Source: Paraburkholderia sp. HP33-1 (GTDB taxonomy: Bacteria; Pseudomonadota; Gammaproteobacteria; Burkholderiales; Burkholderiaceae). From it: 64,000 bases of DNA. The stretch covers positions 2,418,001 to 2,482,000 of the forward strand of contig NZ_JAJEJR010000001.1 of NCBI RefSeq assembly GCF_021390595.1, in the 5' to 3' direction. Position numbers and translations under genes: made by a program. Of the stretch, positions 36,964 to 46,561 are shown one piece after another. The notes below the pieces were generated by a model. That model was given only the letters and a program-made list of their open reading frames with translations, did not search any database and was not told where the DNA came from. Each line of letters begins with the position of its first letter. Position 1 is the first letter of the stretch.

Positions 36964-37691
36964 TCTGAATATAATTTGCCCAGCAGTCTGCGACGGCCGG
37001 CGCAGTGTCCGGAATGTGGGTGGACTGCGCGAGCGCAAGCGATAAACCATTATTTTACTTGCGCTGGGGTCTGGTTGCTCACCCTTAAAATGAGATGCAA
37101 CAAGTTGCACGCACGAAGTCGGCACGCGGCAGGGACGGCGCCCACAGGCGCGTTCGGTCAAGGTCGGCTTCGACGGTAACGGAATTTTGGTAAAAAAGAA
37201 TTTAGCTTTCAGCTTCGTGATCCGGGTGGTATGACGCCCTGCTGGACGAAGCTGCAAGTCGCGAAAATACGGCGTGCGCCCGAGGCGTCTTGTAGAAAGT
37301 ACAAGACATGGCGACGTCAAAAGAAGGCGAGACACCCCCAGCAGGAAAAGACGCGCCGCCTGCGCGAACTTCCCGTTGCGGCATGACCGCGGACTTCGAC
37401 CCTTTGCTCGCGCGCCCATTTGGCGCGCCGGCACCACAGGCCGAAGGCTTATGAAGGTCTGCTGGCAAAACGCGGCGTGTCAGGCCATGATTTGAAGCCG
37501 TGTTCGCATGTGCCCTGCGGCACCGCGCCCTTCTTTTTATTGGGGGCGGGCCCTCTCAGGCAATTCTCCCGCCATCTTTCCCGCTCCAGCGTGCTTGTGA
37601 AAACACAATAAGACGCGGCACGCCTGCCTCCTCCGCTCTCGCGACTGACAACCGCGCAGCTGGACCGGCGAGGCCGCTCTGGAGTCGTTCA
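36964..37691. promoter_or_regulatory. rluC-rne divergent region and rne leader, 728 bases
   Basis: No convincing protein gene. It should hold promoters for both genes and a long untranslated leader for rne. Features seen: an inverted repeat TGCAAC-AA-GTTGCA (37096-37109); a perfect 8-base stem GTCTTGTA/TACAAGAC with a GAAAG loop (37287-37307); a CGCGCC/GGCGCG hairpin (37411-37427); and a 14-codon open frame starting ATGAAGGTCTGC at 37451. RNase E of E. coli controls its own mRNA through leader hairpins, and the same could apply here. Confidence 0.55.
37287..37307 (+). ncRNA. Perfect hairpin in the putative rne 5' leader
   Basis: GTCTTGTA (37287-37294), loop GAAAG, TACAAGAC (37300-37307). The stem is perfect and A/U-containing, unlike the surrounding G+C-rich DNA. 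Candidate cis element for RNase E feedback; function inferred only. Confidence 0.4.
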
Positions 37692-40600
37692 ATGAAACGA
37701 ATGTTGTTCAATGCGACGCAGCAGGAAGAGCTGCGCGTCGCCATCGTCGATGGGCAAAAACTCATCGACATTGACATCGAAACTGCCGGCCGCGAACAGC
37801 GCAAAGGCAATATTTACAAGGGCATTATCACGCGCATCGAGCCGTCGCTCGAGGCCTGCTTCGTCAATTACGGCGAAGACCGCCACGGCTTCCTGCCGTT
37901 CAAGGAAGTCGCCCGCCAGTACTTCCGCGAAGGCGTTGACATGCGTTCCGCGCGTATCCAGGACGCGCTGAAGGAAGGTCAGGAACTGATCGTCCAGGTC
38001 GAAAAGGAAGAACGCGGCAACAAGGGCGCAGCCCTGACCACGTTCATCTCGCTCGCCGGCCGCTATCTGGTGCTGATGCCGAATAACCCGCGTGGCGGCG
38101 GCGTGTCGCGCCGGATCGAAGGCGACGACCGTCAGGAACTGCGCGAAACCATGGCGCAGCTGCAACTGCCGGAAGGCATGAGCATCATCGCGCGCACGGC
38201 CGGCATCGGGCGCAGTGCCGAAGAGTTGCAGTGGGACCTGAACTACCTGATGCAACTGTGGCGCGCGATCGAAGCCGCGTCGCAAAGCGGCGCGAGCGGT
38301 CAGCCGATGCTGATCTATCTCGAATCGAGCCTCGTGATCCGCGCGATTCGTGACTACTTCCAGCCGGATATCGGCGAAATCCTGATCGACACCACCGAAA
38401 TCCATGACCAGGCACGCGCCTTCATGGATATCGTGATGCCGGACAACGTCGGCAAGGTGAAGCGCTACCACGACGACGTGCCGCTCTTCTCGCGCTTCCA
38501 GATCGAGCACCAGATCGAAACCGCCTACTCGCGCACGGTGCCGCTGCCGTCGGGTGGAGCGATCGTGATCGACCACACCGAAGCACTCGTCGCGATCGAC
38601 GTGAACTCGGCGCGCGCGACCAAGGGCGCGGACATCGAGGAAACGGCCGCGCGCACGAACCTCGAAGCCGCCGACGAAGTCGCCCGCCAGTTGCGCCTGC
38701 GCGATCTGGGCGGCCTGATCGTGATCGATTTCATCGACATGGAATCGGCCAAGAGCCAGCGCGAAGTCGAGCAGCGCCTGAAAGACGCGCTCAAGCACGA
38801 CCGTGCCCGCGTGCAGATGGGCAAGATCTCGCGCTTCGGCCTGATGGAACTGTCGCGCCAGCGTCTGCGTCCGGCACTGTCGGAAGGCAGCCACGTGACG
38901 TGCCCGCGCTGTAACGGCACGGGCCACATCCGCGATACCGAATCGTCCGCGCTGCAAGTGCTGCGGATCATTCAGGAAGAAGCGATGAAGGAAAACACCG
39001 CGGCGATCCACTGCCAGGTGCCGGTCGAAGTGACCGCCTTCCTGTTGAACGAGAAGCGCGCCGAAATCAACAAGATCGAGTCGCGTTTCAAGGTCAACGT
39101 CGTGCTGATCCCGAACAAGCACCTCGACACGCCGCACTACAAGCTCGAGCGCCTGCGTCACGACGACGCGCGTCTCGACGACCCGCGCGCATCGTGGAAG
39201 ATGGCCGAAGAAGCGGCCCGCGAGCTCGAATCCGAAACTGGTTACAGCAAGCGCACCGAGGAAGTGAAGCCGAAGCAGGAAGCGGCGGTCAAGGGCATTA
39301 CGCCCGAGAAGCCGGCGCCGAGCGCACCGGTCCGCCCGGCGGCCACGCCGGCTCCGGTCGCGGTGACACCGGCCAGCGGCGGCTTCATCGGCTGGCTGAA
39401 GAATCTGTTCGGCATGCAGCCGGCTGCTCCGGCACCCGCCGCGCCGGCCGCGACCGACAAGCAGGCCCGTCCGCAACGCGGCGAACGCACTGAGCGCGGT
39501 GAGCGCACGGGCGAGCGTGGCGGCGATCGCAACCGCAACCGCCGTGGCGGTGCAGGCGGACGCGACGCGGCAGCGCGCGGCGAAGGCGTGACCGGCGGCC
39601 GTCAGGCGCAAGGTCAGCAACCGTCGCAGCGTCGCGAGGAACGCGAAGGCCGTGAGGCACGTGAGGGCCGCGAACCGCGCGTTCCGCGTGAACAGCGCGA
39701 ACCGCGTGAGGCCCGTGAAGGCCGCGAACCGCGCGAGGGCCGCGAGCCGCGTGAAGCACGTGAACCGCGCGAAGGTCGCGAGCGCGACAACCGTGGTGTT
39801 GAGCGCGCCGAAGCCGTCGAAGGCACGGCACGCGCCGAGCGCCAGGAACGCGGTGAGCGCCGCGAGCGTGGCGAGCGCGCTGAACGCGTCGAACGAGGCG
39901 AGCGCCGCAAGCCGCAGGCGGAAGTCGCCGCGGCACTGACGCAAACCGACGCTCAGGCCGCCGATGAACAGGCGCGCAACCGCGCCGCAGTGGGTGAAAA
40001 CGGTGCGCCGCTCGATCAGGAAGCGGTCGCGCGTGACGGCGAGGAGCGTCGTCGTCGCCGCCGCGGCCGTCGTGGTGGCCGTCGTGAGCGTGAAGAGGAC
40101 GTGAACGGCAACCTCGCAGCGGATGTCGCGGAAGCAGAAGGCGACAACGTAGCCGCCGGCGACGAAGCGCCGGTGCGCATCGACCAGCCGCTCGAGCACA
40201 CGGCTGAAGCCAGCAAGGCAAAAGACGTGACGCCGGTCGAAGTGGTCGTCGCCGCGGTCGCGACGGAAACCGTCGTCGTGACCGAACTGCACGCGGCAGC
40301 CGAAACGCCGGCCCTGGCTGCGGAAAATGCCGCAAAGGCCGAAAAAGTAGTGCCGGTCGAAGAGGCTCCGGTGGCATCGATCGAACCGGCAGCGGCGGTG
40401 GAACCGGCTGTCCAAGCGCCGGCGGTAGCAGAGCAAGCCGCGCCGGCCGTGAGCGAAGTGGTTGCGCCGGCTGAACCGGTCGCGCATGTCGAAGCGCCGG
40501 CAGTCGAGCCGACCTCGCAAATGCAACCTGCCGTCCCGAGCGAACCGCAAGCCGCTCCGGCTGCGCTCGACACCGCGGCTCCGGCCACGATCGTCGAGGC

Positions 40601-40934
40601 CCCGGCAGCTGAGCCGGCACCACAGGCCGAAATCGTCGAGCCGCAACCGGCCGTCGCAACGGAGCCGGCCGCGGTCGAACCGGCACCCGTCGCCGCGGCT
40701 GCGCAGCAGGCTCCCGCCCGCAGCGCCGCACCCGCATCGGCCGATGCATTGAAGCCGGTCCTCGAACAGGCTGGCCTGACCTGGGTCAACACCGACGCCG
40801 ACAAGCTGCGCGCCGCGCAGGAAGCGGCGGCGCAGACGATCAAGCCGCCGCGCGTGATCCGTGAGCGCAAGGCGTTGCCGCCGGCCGACAGCACGCCGAT
40901 GCAACAGGTCGAAACGATCAAGCATCCGCAGTAA
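37692..40934 (+). CDS. rne: Ribonuclease E
   Basis: An endonuclease of mRNA decay and rRNA/tRNA processing, and scaffold of the degradosome. The 1080-residue protein starts [24 protein letters not shown]. The S1 domain and 5' sensor precede the DNase-I-like site with Asp303 (AIDVNSAR) and Asp346 (VIDFIDM), and the zinc link is CPRC at 404-407. All four positions coincide with E. coli numbering. Beyond residue about 560 the protein is disordered: an Arg/Glu-rich stretch (about 647-741), then an acidic Ala/Pro/Val/Glu-rich section and a conserved end near [12 protein letters not shown]. The upstream frame is open but non-canonical, so the ATG at 37692 is used. Confidence 0.97.
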   Translation: MKRMLFNATQQEELRVAIVDGQKLIDIDIETAGREQRKGNIYKGIITRIEPSLEACFVNYGEDRHGFLPFKEVARQYFREGVDMRSARIQDALKEGQELIVQVEKEERGNKGAALTTFISLAGRYLVLMPNNPRGGGVSRRIEGDDRQELRETMAQLQLPEGMSIIARTAGIGRSAEELQWDLNYLMQLWRAIEAASQSGASGQPMLIYLESSLVIRAIRDYFQPDIGEILIDTTEIHDQARAFMDIVMPDNVGKVKRYHDDVPLFSRFQIEHQIETAYSRTVPLPSGGAIVIDHTEALVAIDVNSARATKGADIEETAARTNLEAADEVARQLRLRDLGGLIVIDFIDMESAKSQREVEQRLKDALKHDRARVQMGKISRFGLMELSRQRLRPALSEGSHVTCPRCNGTGHIRDTESSALQVLRIIQEEAMKENTAAIHCQVPVEVTAFLLNEKRAEINKIESRFKVNVVLIPNKHLDTPHYKLERLRHDDARLDDPRASWKMAEEAARELESETGYSKRTEEVKPKQEAAVKGITPEKPAPSAPVRPAATPAPVAVTPASGGFIGWLKNLFGMQPAAPAPAAPAATDKQARPQRGERTERGERTGERGGDRNRNRRGGAGGRDAAARGEGVTGGRQAQGQQPSQRREEREGREAREGREPRVPREQREPREAREGREPREGREPREAREPREGRERDNRGVERAEAVEGTARAERQERGERRERGERAERVERGERRKPQAEVAAALTQTDAQAADEQARNRAAVGENGAPLDQEAVARDGEERRRRRRGRRGGRREREEDVNGNLAADVAEAEGDNVAAGDEAPVRIDQPLEHTAEASKAKDVTPVEVVVAAVATETVVVTELHAAAETPALAAENAAKAEKVVPVEEAPVASIEPAAAVEPAVQAPAVAEQAAPAVSEVVAPAEPVAHVEAPAVEPTSQMQPAVPSEPQAAPAALDTAAPATIVEAPAAEPAPQAEIVEPQPAVATEPAAVEPAPVAAAAQQAPARSAAPASADALKPVLEQAGLTWVNTDADKLRAAQEAAAQTIKPPRVIRERKALPPADSTPMQQVETIKHPQ

Positions 40935-40954
40935 GCCGCGTCGTTGTCAGTAAA

Positions 40955-40987
40955 AGAGCCCGCCCTTCCCGGCGGGCTCTTTTTTTG
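40955..40987 (+). terminator. Rho-independent terminator after rne
   Basis: AGAGCCCGCC (40955-40964), six-base loop, GGCGGGCTCT (40971-40980), then seven or more T. Confidence 0.95.
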
Positions 40988-41124
40988 GTGGCCTTTCGTG
41001 GCCGCGAGCCGCGTCATGCCGCCCCTGGTATACCCCGACAACGCCCGCCGCAGGCCTGCTGCCACGGGCATTTCCGATAGAATGAATCATCCGCGGTCCG
41101 TTCAAGCACCCGACGAAGCACTTC

Positions 41125-42234
41125 ATGTCCCGACGCATCATCCCCGTTGCCGATCTCAGCACGGCGCCGGTCATCGCCGGCCCGACGCAGACGCCTAGCG
41201 GCGCGCTGCACGATGCGCTCGCGCGTCCGCTGCGGGATCTGCGCATCTCGGTGACGGACCGCTGCAACTTCCGCTGCGTCTACTGCATGCCACGAGCGGT
41301 GTTCGACAAGGACTATGCGTTCCTGCCGCACAGCGCGCTGTTGAGCTTCGAGGAGATCGAACGGCTCGCGCAGCTATTCGTCGCGCATGGCGTCGAGAAG
41401 ATTCGCCTGACCGGCGGCGAGCCGCTGCTGCGCAAGAACCTCGAATTCCTGATCGACCGGCTCGCTCGCCTGACCACGCCCGCGGGCCGTCCGCTCGATC
41501 TCACGCTGACCACCAATGGGTCGCTGCTCGCGCGCAAGGCGCGCAGCCTGAAGGACGCCGGCCTCACGCGCGTGACCGTCAGCCTCGACGCGCTCGACGA
41601 CGCGCTTTTCCGCCGCATGAACGACGCCGACTTCGCAGTCGCCGACGTGCTCGACGGCATCGCCGCCGCTCACGCGGTCGGGCTCGCGCCGCTCAAAGTG
41701 AACATGGTCGTCAAACGCGGTACCAACGACGGCGAAATCGTAGCGATGGCACGGCATTTCAAAGGCACCGGCGCGGTGCTGAGGTTTATCGAGTACATGG
41801 ATGTCGGCACGTCGAACGGCTGGAACATGGCCGAAGTGCTGCCCTCCGCCTATGTCGTCTCGCGCATCGCCGAACATTTCCCGCTGGTGCCGCTCGAAGC
41901 GCACAGCGCCGCCGAAACCGCGCAGCGCTGGGGTTATGTCGACGGCGGCGGCGAGATCGGCGTCATTTCGAGCGTCACGCGCGCGTTCTGCGGCAATTGC
42001 ACGCGTGCACGTCTGTCGACCGAGGGCAAGCTGTACCTGTGCCTGTTCGCATCGACCGGTCACGATCTGCGCGCGTTGCTGCGCGGCGCCGCGAGCGATG
42101 CCGAGATTGCCACCGCCATTGCCGAAATCTGGCAGGGCCGCAACGACCGCTACTCGCAGCTGCGCGGCAGCCAGCCGGCCGATCCGAGCGAGCCGGCCGG
42201 GCATCGCGTCGAAATGTCCTACATCGGCGGCTGA
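41125..42234 (+). CDS. moaA: GTP 3',8-cyclase
   Basis: A radical-SAM enzyme that starts molybdenum cofactor synthesis with MoaC. The 369-residue protein has the N-terminal cluster C47-x3-C51-x2-C54 ([10 protein letters not shown]), the C-terminal cluster CGNC-x13-C ([18 protein letters not shown]) and the terminal Gly-Gly needed for activity (YIGG). The first 35 residues are a variable leader before the radical-SAM core. It begins a moaA-mobA-moeA operon; mobA follows by 11 bases. Confidence 0.97.
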   Translation: MSRRIIPVADLSTAPVIAGPTQTPSGALHDALARPLRDLRISVTDRCNFRCVYCMPRAVFDKDYAFLPHSALLSFEEIERLAQLFVAHGVEKIRLTGGEPLLRKNLEFLIDRLARLTTPAGRPLDLTLTTNGSLLARKARSLKDAGLTRVTVSLDALDDALFRRMNDADFAVADVLDGIAAAHAVGLAPLKVNMVVKRGTNDGEIVAMARHFKGTGAVLRFIEYMDVGTSNGWNMAEVLPSAYVVSRIAEHFPLVPLEAHSAAETAQRWGYVDGGGEIGVISSVTRAFCGNCTRARLSTEGKLYLCLFASTGHDLRALLRGAASDAEIATAIAEIWQGRNDRYSQLRGSQPADPSEPAGHRVEMSYIGG

Positions 42235-42245
42235 GCGGCCGGCGC

Positions 42246-42872
42246 ATGTCCATCACCCGCGAACAGATCACCGGCCTCGTGCTCGCGGGCGGACGCGGCA
42301 CGCGCATGGGCGGCGTCGACAAGGGGCTGCAGCCGCTCCACGGCGAACCGCTCGCCGCTCACGTGCTGCGGCGCCTCGCGCCGCAGACTGGCCCGCTCAT
42401 GATCAGCGCGAACCGCCATCACGACACTTATGCGGCGCTCGGCGCACCCTATCGAGCGACGGTCGTCGCCGACAGCCTCCCCGACTTTCCCGGTCCGCTG
42501 GCCGGCATGCTCACCGGACTACGCGCCGCCGGCACCGCGTACCTGCTGAGCGCCCCCTGCGATTCGCCGTGGCTGCCCGCCAATCTCGCCGCGTGCCTCG
42601 CGCACGCACTCGAAGCGAGCCACGCCGACATCGCCACCGTCACCACCGTCGACGCCCGCGGCGAAAGATCGCTGCACCCGGTGTTCGCACTCATGCGCGT
42701 CGCCCTCGCCGACGACCTGGTCACGTTTCTGTCCGCCGGCGAGCGCAAGGTCCGCGCGTGGTACGCGCGCCACACGACGGTCGAAGTCGTCTTTACCGAC
42801 GAGCGCGCGTTTTACAATGCCAACTCGTTACAAGAACTCGCCGACCTCGAACGTAAACGAGGCCCCGGCTGA
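42246..42872 (+). CDS. mobA: Molybdenum cofactor guanylyltransferase
   Basis: Attaches GMP to molybdopterin to form the MGD cofactor used by DMSO-reductase-type enzymes. The 208-residue protein has the nucleotide-binding start LVLAGGRGTRMGGVDKGLQPLHGEPLAAHVLRRL, and the Mg-site segment YLLSAPCDSPWLP. The ATG gives the expected short leader before LVLAGG. It may overlap moeA by 56 bases, depending on the moeA start. Confidence 0.95.
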   Translation: MSITREQITGLVLAGGRGTRMGGVDKGLQPLHGEPLAAHVLRRLAPQTGPLMISANRHHDTYAALGAPYRATVVADSLPDFPGPLAGMLTGLRAAGTAYLLSAPCDSPWLPANLAACLAHALEASHADIATVTTVDARGERSLHPVFALMRVALADDLVTFLSAGERKVRAWYARHTTVEVVFTDERAFYNANSLQELADLERKRGPG

Positions 42873-42933
42873 CATCCGCTCCGGCCGCACGGCAACAGCC
42901 GCGCCCGTCTCCGGTCGCGGCGCCCAGCCCTTC

Positions 42934-44250
42934 ATGACCACGCTCAACGACTTTTCCCGCTGCGTCGCGCAGTACGATCCACACGCGCTACCCGTCTCGG
43001 CCGCTCAGGCGATTGTCCGGCAGTGGGCGACACCGGTCGCGGCCGTCGAGCGCGTAGCATTGCGTGATGCCCTCGACCGCGTGCTCGCCGCCGACATCGT
43101 CTCGCCGATCGACGTGCCCGCGCACGACAACTCCGCGATGGACGGCTATGCGTTCAACCACGCGGCGCTCGCCGGTAGTACGCGAGGCGGCGCGGACAGC
43201 GTCGAGCTGACCGTCACCGGCAAGGCGTTGGCCGGACATCCGTTCACGGGCCGCGTTGCGGCGGATCAGTGCGTGCACGTGATGACCGGCGCCTGCATGC
43301 CCGCGGGCTGCGACACCGTCGTGCCGCAGGAACGGGTGGTGCGCGACAGCGCGGAGTCCACGTCGATCCGCTTCGCCGCCGGCGCAATTACGGCCGGCGC
43401 GAACCGCCGCCGCGCCGGCGAAGATCTCGTGCGCGGCCACGTCGCGCTGCATGCTGGCCGCATCGTGCGCGCGTCGGACCTCGGTCTGCTCGCCTCGCTC
43501 GGCATCGGCGAAGTCAGCGTGCGGCGGCGTCTGCGCGTCGCGTTCTTTTCGACCGGCGACGAGCTGCGCTCGCTCGGCGAGCCGCTCGATGCCGGCTCGG
43601 TCTACGACAGCAACCGTTACACGCTGTTTGCGATGCTGCGGCGCCTGAACGTCGAGCCGCTCGATCTCGGCGTCGTGCGCGACGAGCCGGCCGCGCTCGA
43701 AGCCGCGCTGCAGAGCGCCGCGGCCAATGCCGACGTGGTGCTGACCTCGGGCGGCGTGTCGGTCGGCGAAGCGGACTTCACGAAGCAACTGGTGCAGACC
43801 TTCGGCGACGTCGCCTTCTGGAGTCTCGCGATGCGCCCCGGCCGGCCGCTCGCGTTCGGCCGCCTGTGGTCCGGCGCGCATCCGGGGCGCGGCAATCCTG
43901 CGCTATTCTTCGGCCTGCCGGGCAATCCGGTCGCCGTGATGGTGACGTTCTATCAGATCGTGCGTGAAGCCCTGCTGCTCATGGCTGGCGCGACGCCGCG
44001 GCCGCTGCCGGTGATTCACGCGACGAGCCGCGTGGCGCTGGGCAAGCGCGCGGGCCGCACCGAATTCCAGCGCGGCATCGCCGAACAGGACGCGCATGGG
44101 CACTGGCACGTGAGCCCGACCGGTTCGCAAAGCTCGGGCGTGCTGAGTTCGATGAGCGAAGCGAACTGCTTCATCGTGCTCGGCCACGACGAGGGCGACA
44201 TCGACGTCGGCGAACCGGTGTCGATCATGCTGTTCGACGGGCTCATCTGA
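42934..44250 (+). CDS. moeA: Molybdopterin molybdenumtransferase
   Basis: Inserts molybdate into adenylylated molybdopterin. The 438-residue product (from the ATG at 42934) has MoeA blocks PIDVPAHDNSAMDGYAFN, IMTGA-like HVMTGACMPAGCDTVVPQE, FSTGDEL, DSNRYTL, TSGGVSVGEADFTKQLVQ and FFGLPGNPVAVMVTF. An alternative ATG at 42817 lies inside the mobA gene and would add 39 low-conservation residues. Neither has a strong ribosome site, and coupling to mobA is possible. Confidence 0.95.
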   Translation: MTTLNDFSRCVAQYDPHALPVSAAQAIVRQWATPVAAVERVALRDALDRVLAADIVSPIDVPAHDNSAMDGYAFNHAALAGSTRGGADSVELTVTGKALAGHPFTGRVAADQCVHVMTGACMPAGCDTVVPQERVVRDSAESTSIRFAAGAITAGANRRRAGEDLVRGHVALHAGRIVRASDLGLLASLGIGEVSVRRRLRVAFFSTGDELRSLGEPLDAGSVYDSNRYTLFAMLRRLNVEPLDLGVVRDEPAALEAALQSAAANADVVLTSGGVSVGEADFTKQLVQTFGDVAFWSLAMRPGRPLAFGRLWSGAHPGRGNPALFFGLPGNPVAVMVTFYQIVREALLLMAGATPRPLPVIHATSRVALGKRAGRTEFQRGIAEQDAHGHWHVSPTGSQSSGVLSSMSEANCFIVLGHDEGDIDVGEPVSIMLFDGLI

Positions 44251-44336
44251 GGTTCCGCGCGGCGCATCGATCGCACCACATCGGCACCGCATCCGCACTC
44301 CACCCACTATCACTAAGACACACGGGTTTGACTTAC

Positions 44337-44612
44337 ATGAAAAAACAGATCTCGTTCATCGCACCAGGACAGACGGCCAAAGCGCTGATCCTCGTGTATC
44401 TGACGTTCTCAGTGCCGATCGTGCTGCTCGGCGTGGTGGTCGCGTTCGTGCGCTATGGCTCGGTGGAGCTGAGCACGGTGTTCAGCGCGCTGCTGCTGAA
44501 CGCGATCCTCGGCTTCGTGCTGTTGTGGATCGCGTGCCACGCATACAACTGGGTCGCTTCGCGCTTCGGTGGTATTGAAATCCATCTGGCCGACGCACCG
44601 GAAGAAGCGTAA
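44337..44612 (+). CDS. Small two-helix membrane protein, function unknown
   Basis: A 91-residue protein beginning MKKQISFIAPGQTAKAL. It contains two membrane helices (ILVYLTFSVPIVLLGVVVAFVRY and TVFSALLLNAILGFVLLWIACHAYNWVA) and a short tail. A TTG three codons earlier is a possible start, but the ATG is likely. Its stop shares a base with the next gene (TAATG), so the two are coupled. It resembles small membrane proteins of the DUF3566 type, but I cannot assign a role. Confidence 0.75.
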   Translation: MKKQISFIAPGQTAKALILVYLTFSVPIVLLGVVVAFVRYGSVELSTVFSALLLNAILGFVLLWIACHAYNWVASRFGGIEIHLADAPEEA

Positions 44613-45094
44613 TGCCCGCGACGATCCGCGCCGCCACGCCCGCGGATACCGGCGCGATCTTCGCGCTCACGTACGAGCTCGCGCAGTTCGAGAACCTCAC
44701 GCACATCTTCGTCGCGACGGAGGAAAGCCTGCGCGACGCGCTGTTCGGCGCGCGGCCTTCGATCGAGGCGCTGGTTGCCGAAGACGCGGGACGCATCGTC
44801 GGCTATGCGCTGTTCTTCCACAATTTTTCGAGTTTCGCGGGCCGCCGCGGGCTCTATCTTGAAGACGTCTATGTGCAGCCCGCGCAGCGTGGCAGCGGAC
44901 TCGGCACCGCGCTGTTGCGACACGTCGCGGCACTGGCGGTGGAACGGCAATGCGCGCGCTTCGAGTGGACCGTGCTCGACTGGAACACGCCTGCGATCAG
45001 CTTCTATCAGAAGATGGGCGCGACGGTGTTGCCGGATTGGCGCGTCGTGCGCGTGACGGGCGACGCGCTGGAGTGGCTGGCTGCAGGGGCTTGA
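44612..45094 (+). CDS. GNAT family N-acetyltransferase
   Basis: A 160-residue single-domain acetyltransferase. The acetyl-CoA loop is VQPAQRGSGLGTALLRHVAALA, preceded by the usual beta strands (YALFFHNFSSFAGRRGLYLEDVYV) and followed by FEWTVLDWNTPAISFYQKMGA. It resembles the small-polyamine (diamine) acetyltransferase subgroup, especially YALFFHNFSSFAG and LYLEDVYV, so polyamine or thialysine acetylation is plausible but unproven. It is coupled to the small membrane protein. Confidence 0.85.
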   Translation: MPATIRAATPADTGAIFALTYELAQFENLTHIFVATEESLRDALFGARPSIEALVAEDAGRIVGYALFFHNFSSFAGRRGLYLEDVYVQPAQRGSGLGTALLRHVAALAVERQCARFEWTVLDWNTPAISFYQKMGATVLPDWRVVRVTGDALEWLAAGA

Positions 45095-45112
45095 GTTCCA
45101 GCGCCTCGTCTT

Positions 45113-46561
45113 TCATTGTTCATCAGGCTCCACACCCGACAGCGCGTCGCCGAGCAACCCGCTCGCCTCGTCGCCCGGCAATGCCTCGACTTCGCGCAGC
45201 TTGCGGTTCATCATGCGCGTGCGCGTTTCCGCGGCCTCGATCGAACGCGTGACGGTTTCGAGCTGCGCCTTGGTCTTCGCAAGCACATCGCCGAATTTGC
45301 CGAACTCCGTCTTCACCGCGCCGAGCACCTGCCACACCTCGCTCGAACGCTTTTCGATCGCGAGCGTGCGAAAACCCATCTGCAGACTATTGAGCAACGC
45401 GGTCAACGTGGTCGGCCCTGCAATCGTCACGCGATAGTCGCGCTGCAGCAGGTCCGTCAGCCCCGGCCGGCGCAGCACTTCCGCGTACAGGCCTTCGGTC
45501 GGCAGGAATAGCAGCGCGAAGTCGGTCGTATGCGGCGGCGCCACGTACTTCTCGGCGATCGTGCGCGCCTCCGCGCGAATCCGCGCCTCAAGCGCCCGCG
45601 AAGCTTCCTCGACCGCGAGCGGATCGGCGCGCTCCTGCGCTTCGATCAGCCGCTCGTAGTCCTCGCGGGGGAATTTGGCGTCGATCGGCAGCCAGACCGG
45701 CGTATTCGCGCCGCCGGGCTCCGGCCGCCCCGGCAAGCGAATTGCGAACTCCACCCGATCGGCGCTCTTCGGCACCGTGGCGACGTTCTTCGCGTATTGA
45801 TCGGCGGTGAGCAGCTGTTCGAGCAAGGCTTCGAGCTGCACTTCGCCCCATGTGCCGCGAGTCTTCACGTTGGTCAGCACGCGCTTCAGATCGCCGACGC
45901 CGGCCGCCAGCGTCTGCATTTCGCCAAGGCCGCGATGTACCTGTTCGAGCCGGTCGGACACGAGCTTGAACGATTCGCCGAGTCGCTGCTCGAGCGTCGC
46001 GTGCAGTTTTTCATCAACAGTGCGGCGCATCTCCTCGAGCCGCGCCGCATTGTTCGCCTCGATGTCCTTCAGGCGCTGCTCGATCGTCGCGCGCACTTCG
46101 GCGAAGCGCCGGTCGTTCGCCTCGGTCAGTTGCCCCAGCTGCAGGCTCAGCGTGTCGCCGAACTGCTTCAGCGAGCGGCCCTGCTCGTCGCGCGCCTGCT
46201 GCGCCTGCGCCAGCAGGCTGTGACGCACGGCATCGAGCTGCTGCGCAAAGCCGTCGATCTTGCCGCCCTGCACCGTGGTCATGCTGCTGAACTGCGCGGC
46301 GAGCGTTTGCTGAAACTGGGCGAAGCCGCTGCTCTGCTCGGTACGCGACACGCGCGCGGTCTCGGCGATGTCGTTGCGCAATTGCCGTTCAAGTCGTTCG
46401 GCGGTGTGCACCTGGGCGTCAACGACGGCATCGACGCGTTCGTTCAGTAGCTCGAACTGCTCATGCTGTTCCGTGCGGTCGTGACCGCGCATCAGCAAGG
46501 CCAGCGCGATCACGAGAGCGACCGCCAGCACCGCGACGGCCGCCACCAGAATCATCGTCAT
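45113..46561 (-). CDS. rmuC: DNA recombination protein RmuC
   Basis: Implicated in limiting DNA inversions at short repeats. The 482-residue protein has an N-terminal membrane helix (residues 2-25), a long coiled coil (about 30-200) and the RmuC nuclease-like domain (GTWGEVQLEALLEQLLT, VWLPIDAKFPREDYERL, DFALLFLPTEGLYAEVLRRPGL, GPTTLTALLNSLQMGFRTLAIEKRS). Family, length and layout agree. Its ATG overlaps the stop of ghrB by four bases. Confidence 0.95.
   Translation of the reverse strand: MTMILVAAVAVLAVALVIALALLMRGHDRTEQHEQFELLNERVDAVVDAQVHTAERLERQLRNDIAETARVSRTEQSSGFAQFQQTLAAQFSSMTTVQGGKIDGFAQQLDAVRHSLLAQAQQARDEQGRSLKQFGDTLSLQLGQLTEANDRRFAEVRATIEQRLKDIEANNAARLEEMRRTVDEKLHATLEQRLGESFKLVSDRLEQVHRGLGEMQTLAAGVGDLKRVLTNVKTRGTWGEVQLEALLEQLLTADQYAKNVATVPKSADRVEFAIRLPGRPEPGGANTPVWLPIDAKFPREDYERLIEAQERADPLAVEEASRALEARIRAEARTIAEKYVAPPHTTDFALLFLPTEGLYAEVLRRPGLTDLLQRDYRVTIAGPTTLTALLNSLQMGFRTLAIEKRSSEVWQVLGAVKTEFGKFGDVLAKTKAQLETVTRSIEAAETRTRMMNRKLREVEALPGDEASGLLGDALSGVEPDEQ

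Noticed and set aside
39640..39790. Repetitive DNA in rne resembling a tandem-repeat or CRISPR-like array
   Set aside because: The repeats are codon repeats for Arg and Glu inside an intact reading frame, with no spacers of constant length.
37689..40925. A 1078-codon open frame on the minus strand opposite rne
   Set aside because: It is an antisense shadow of a G+C-rich gene; the product is a low-complexity Arg/His/Leu mix without domains, while rne on the plus strand matches its family residue by residue.
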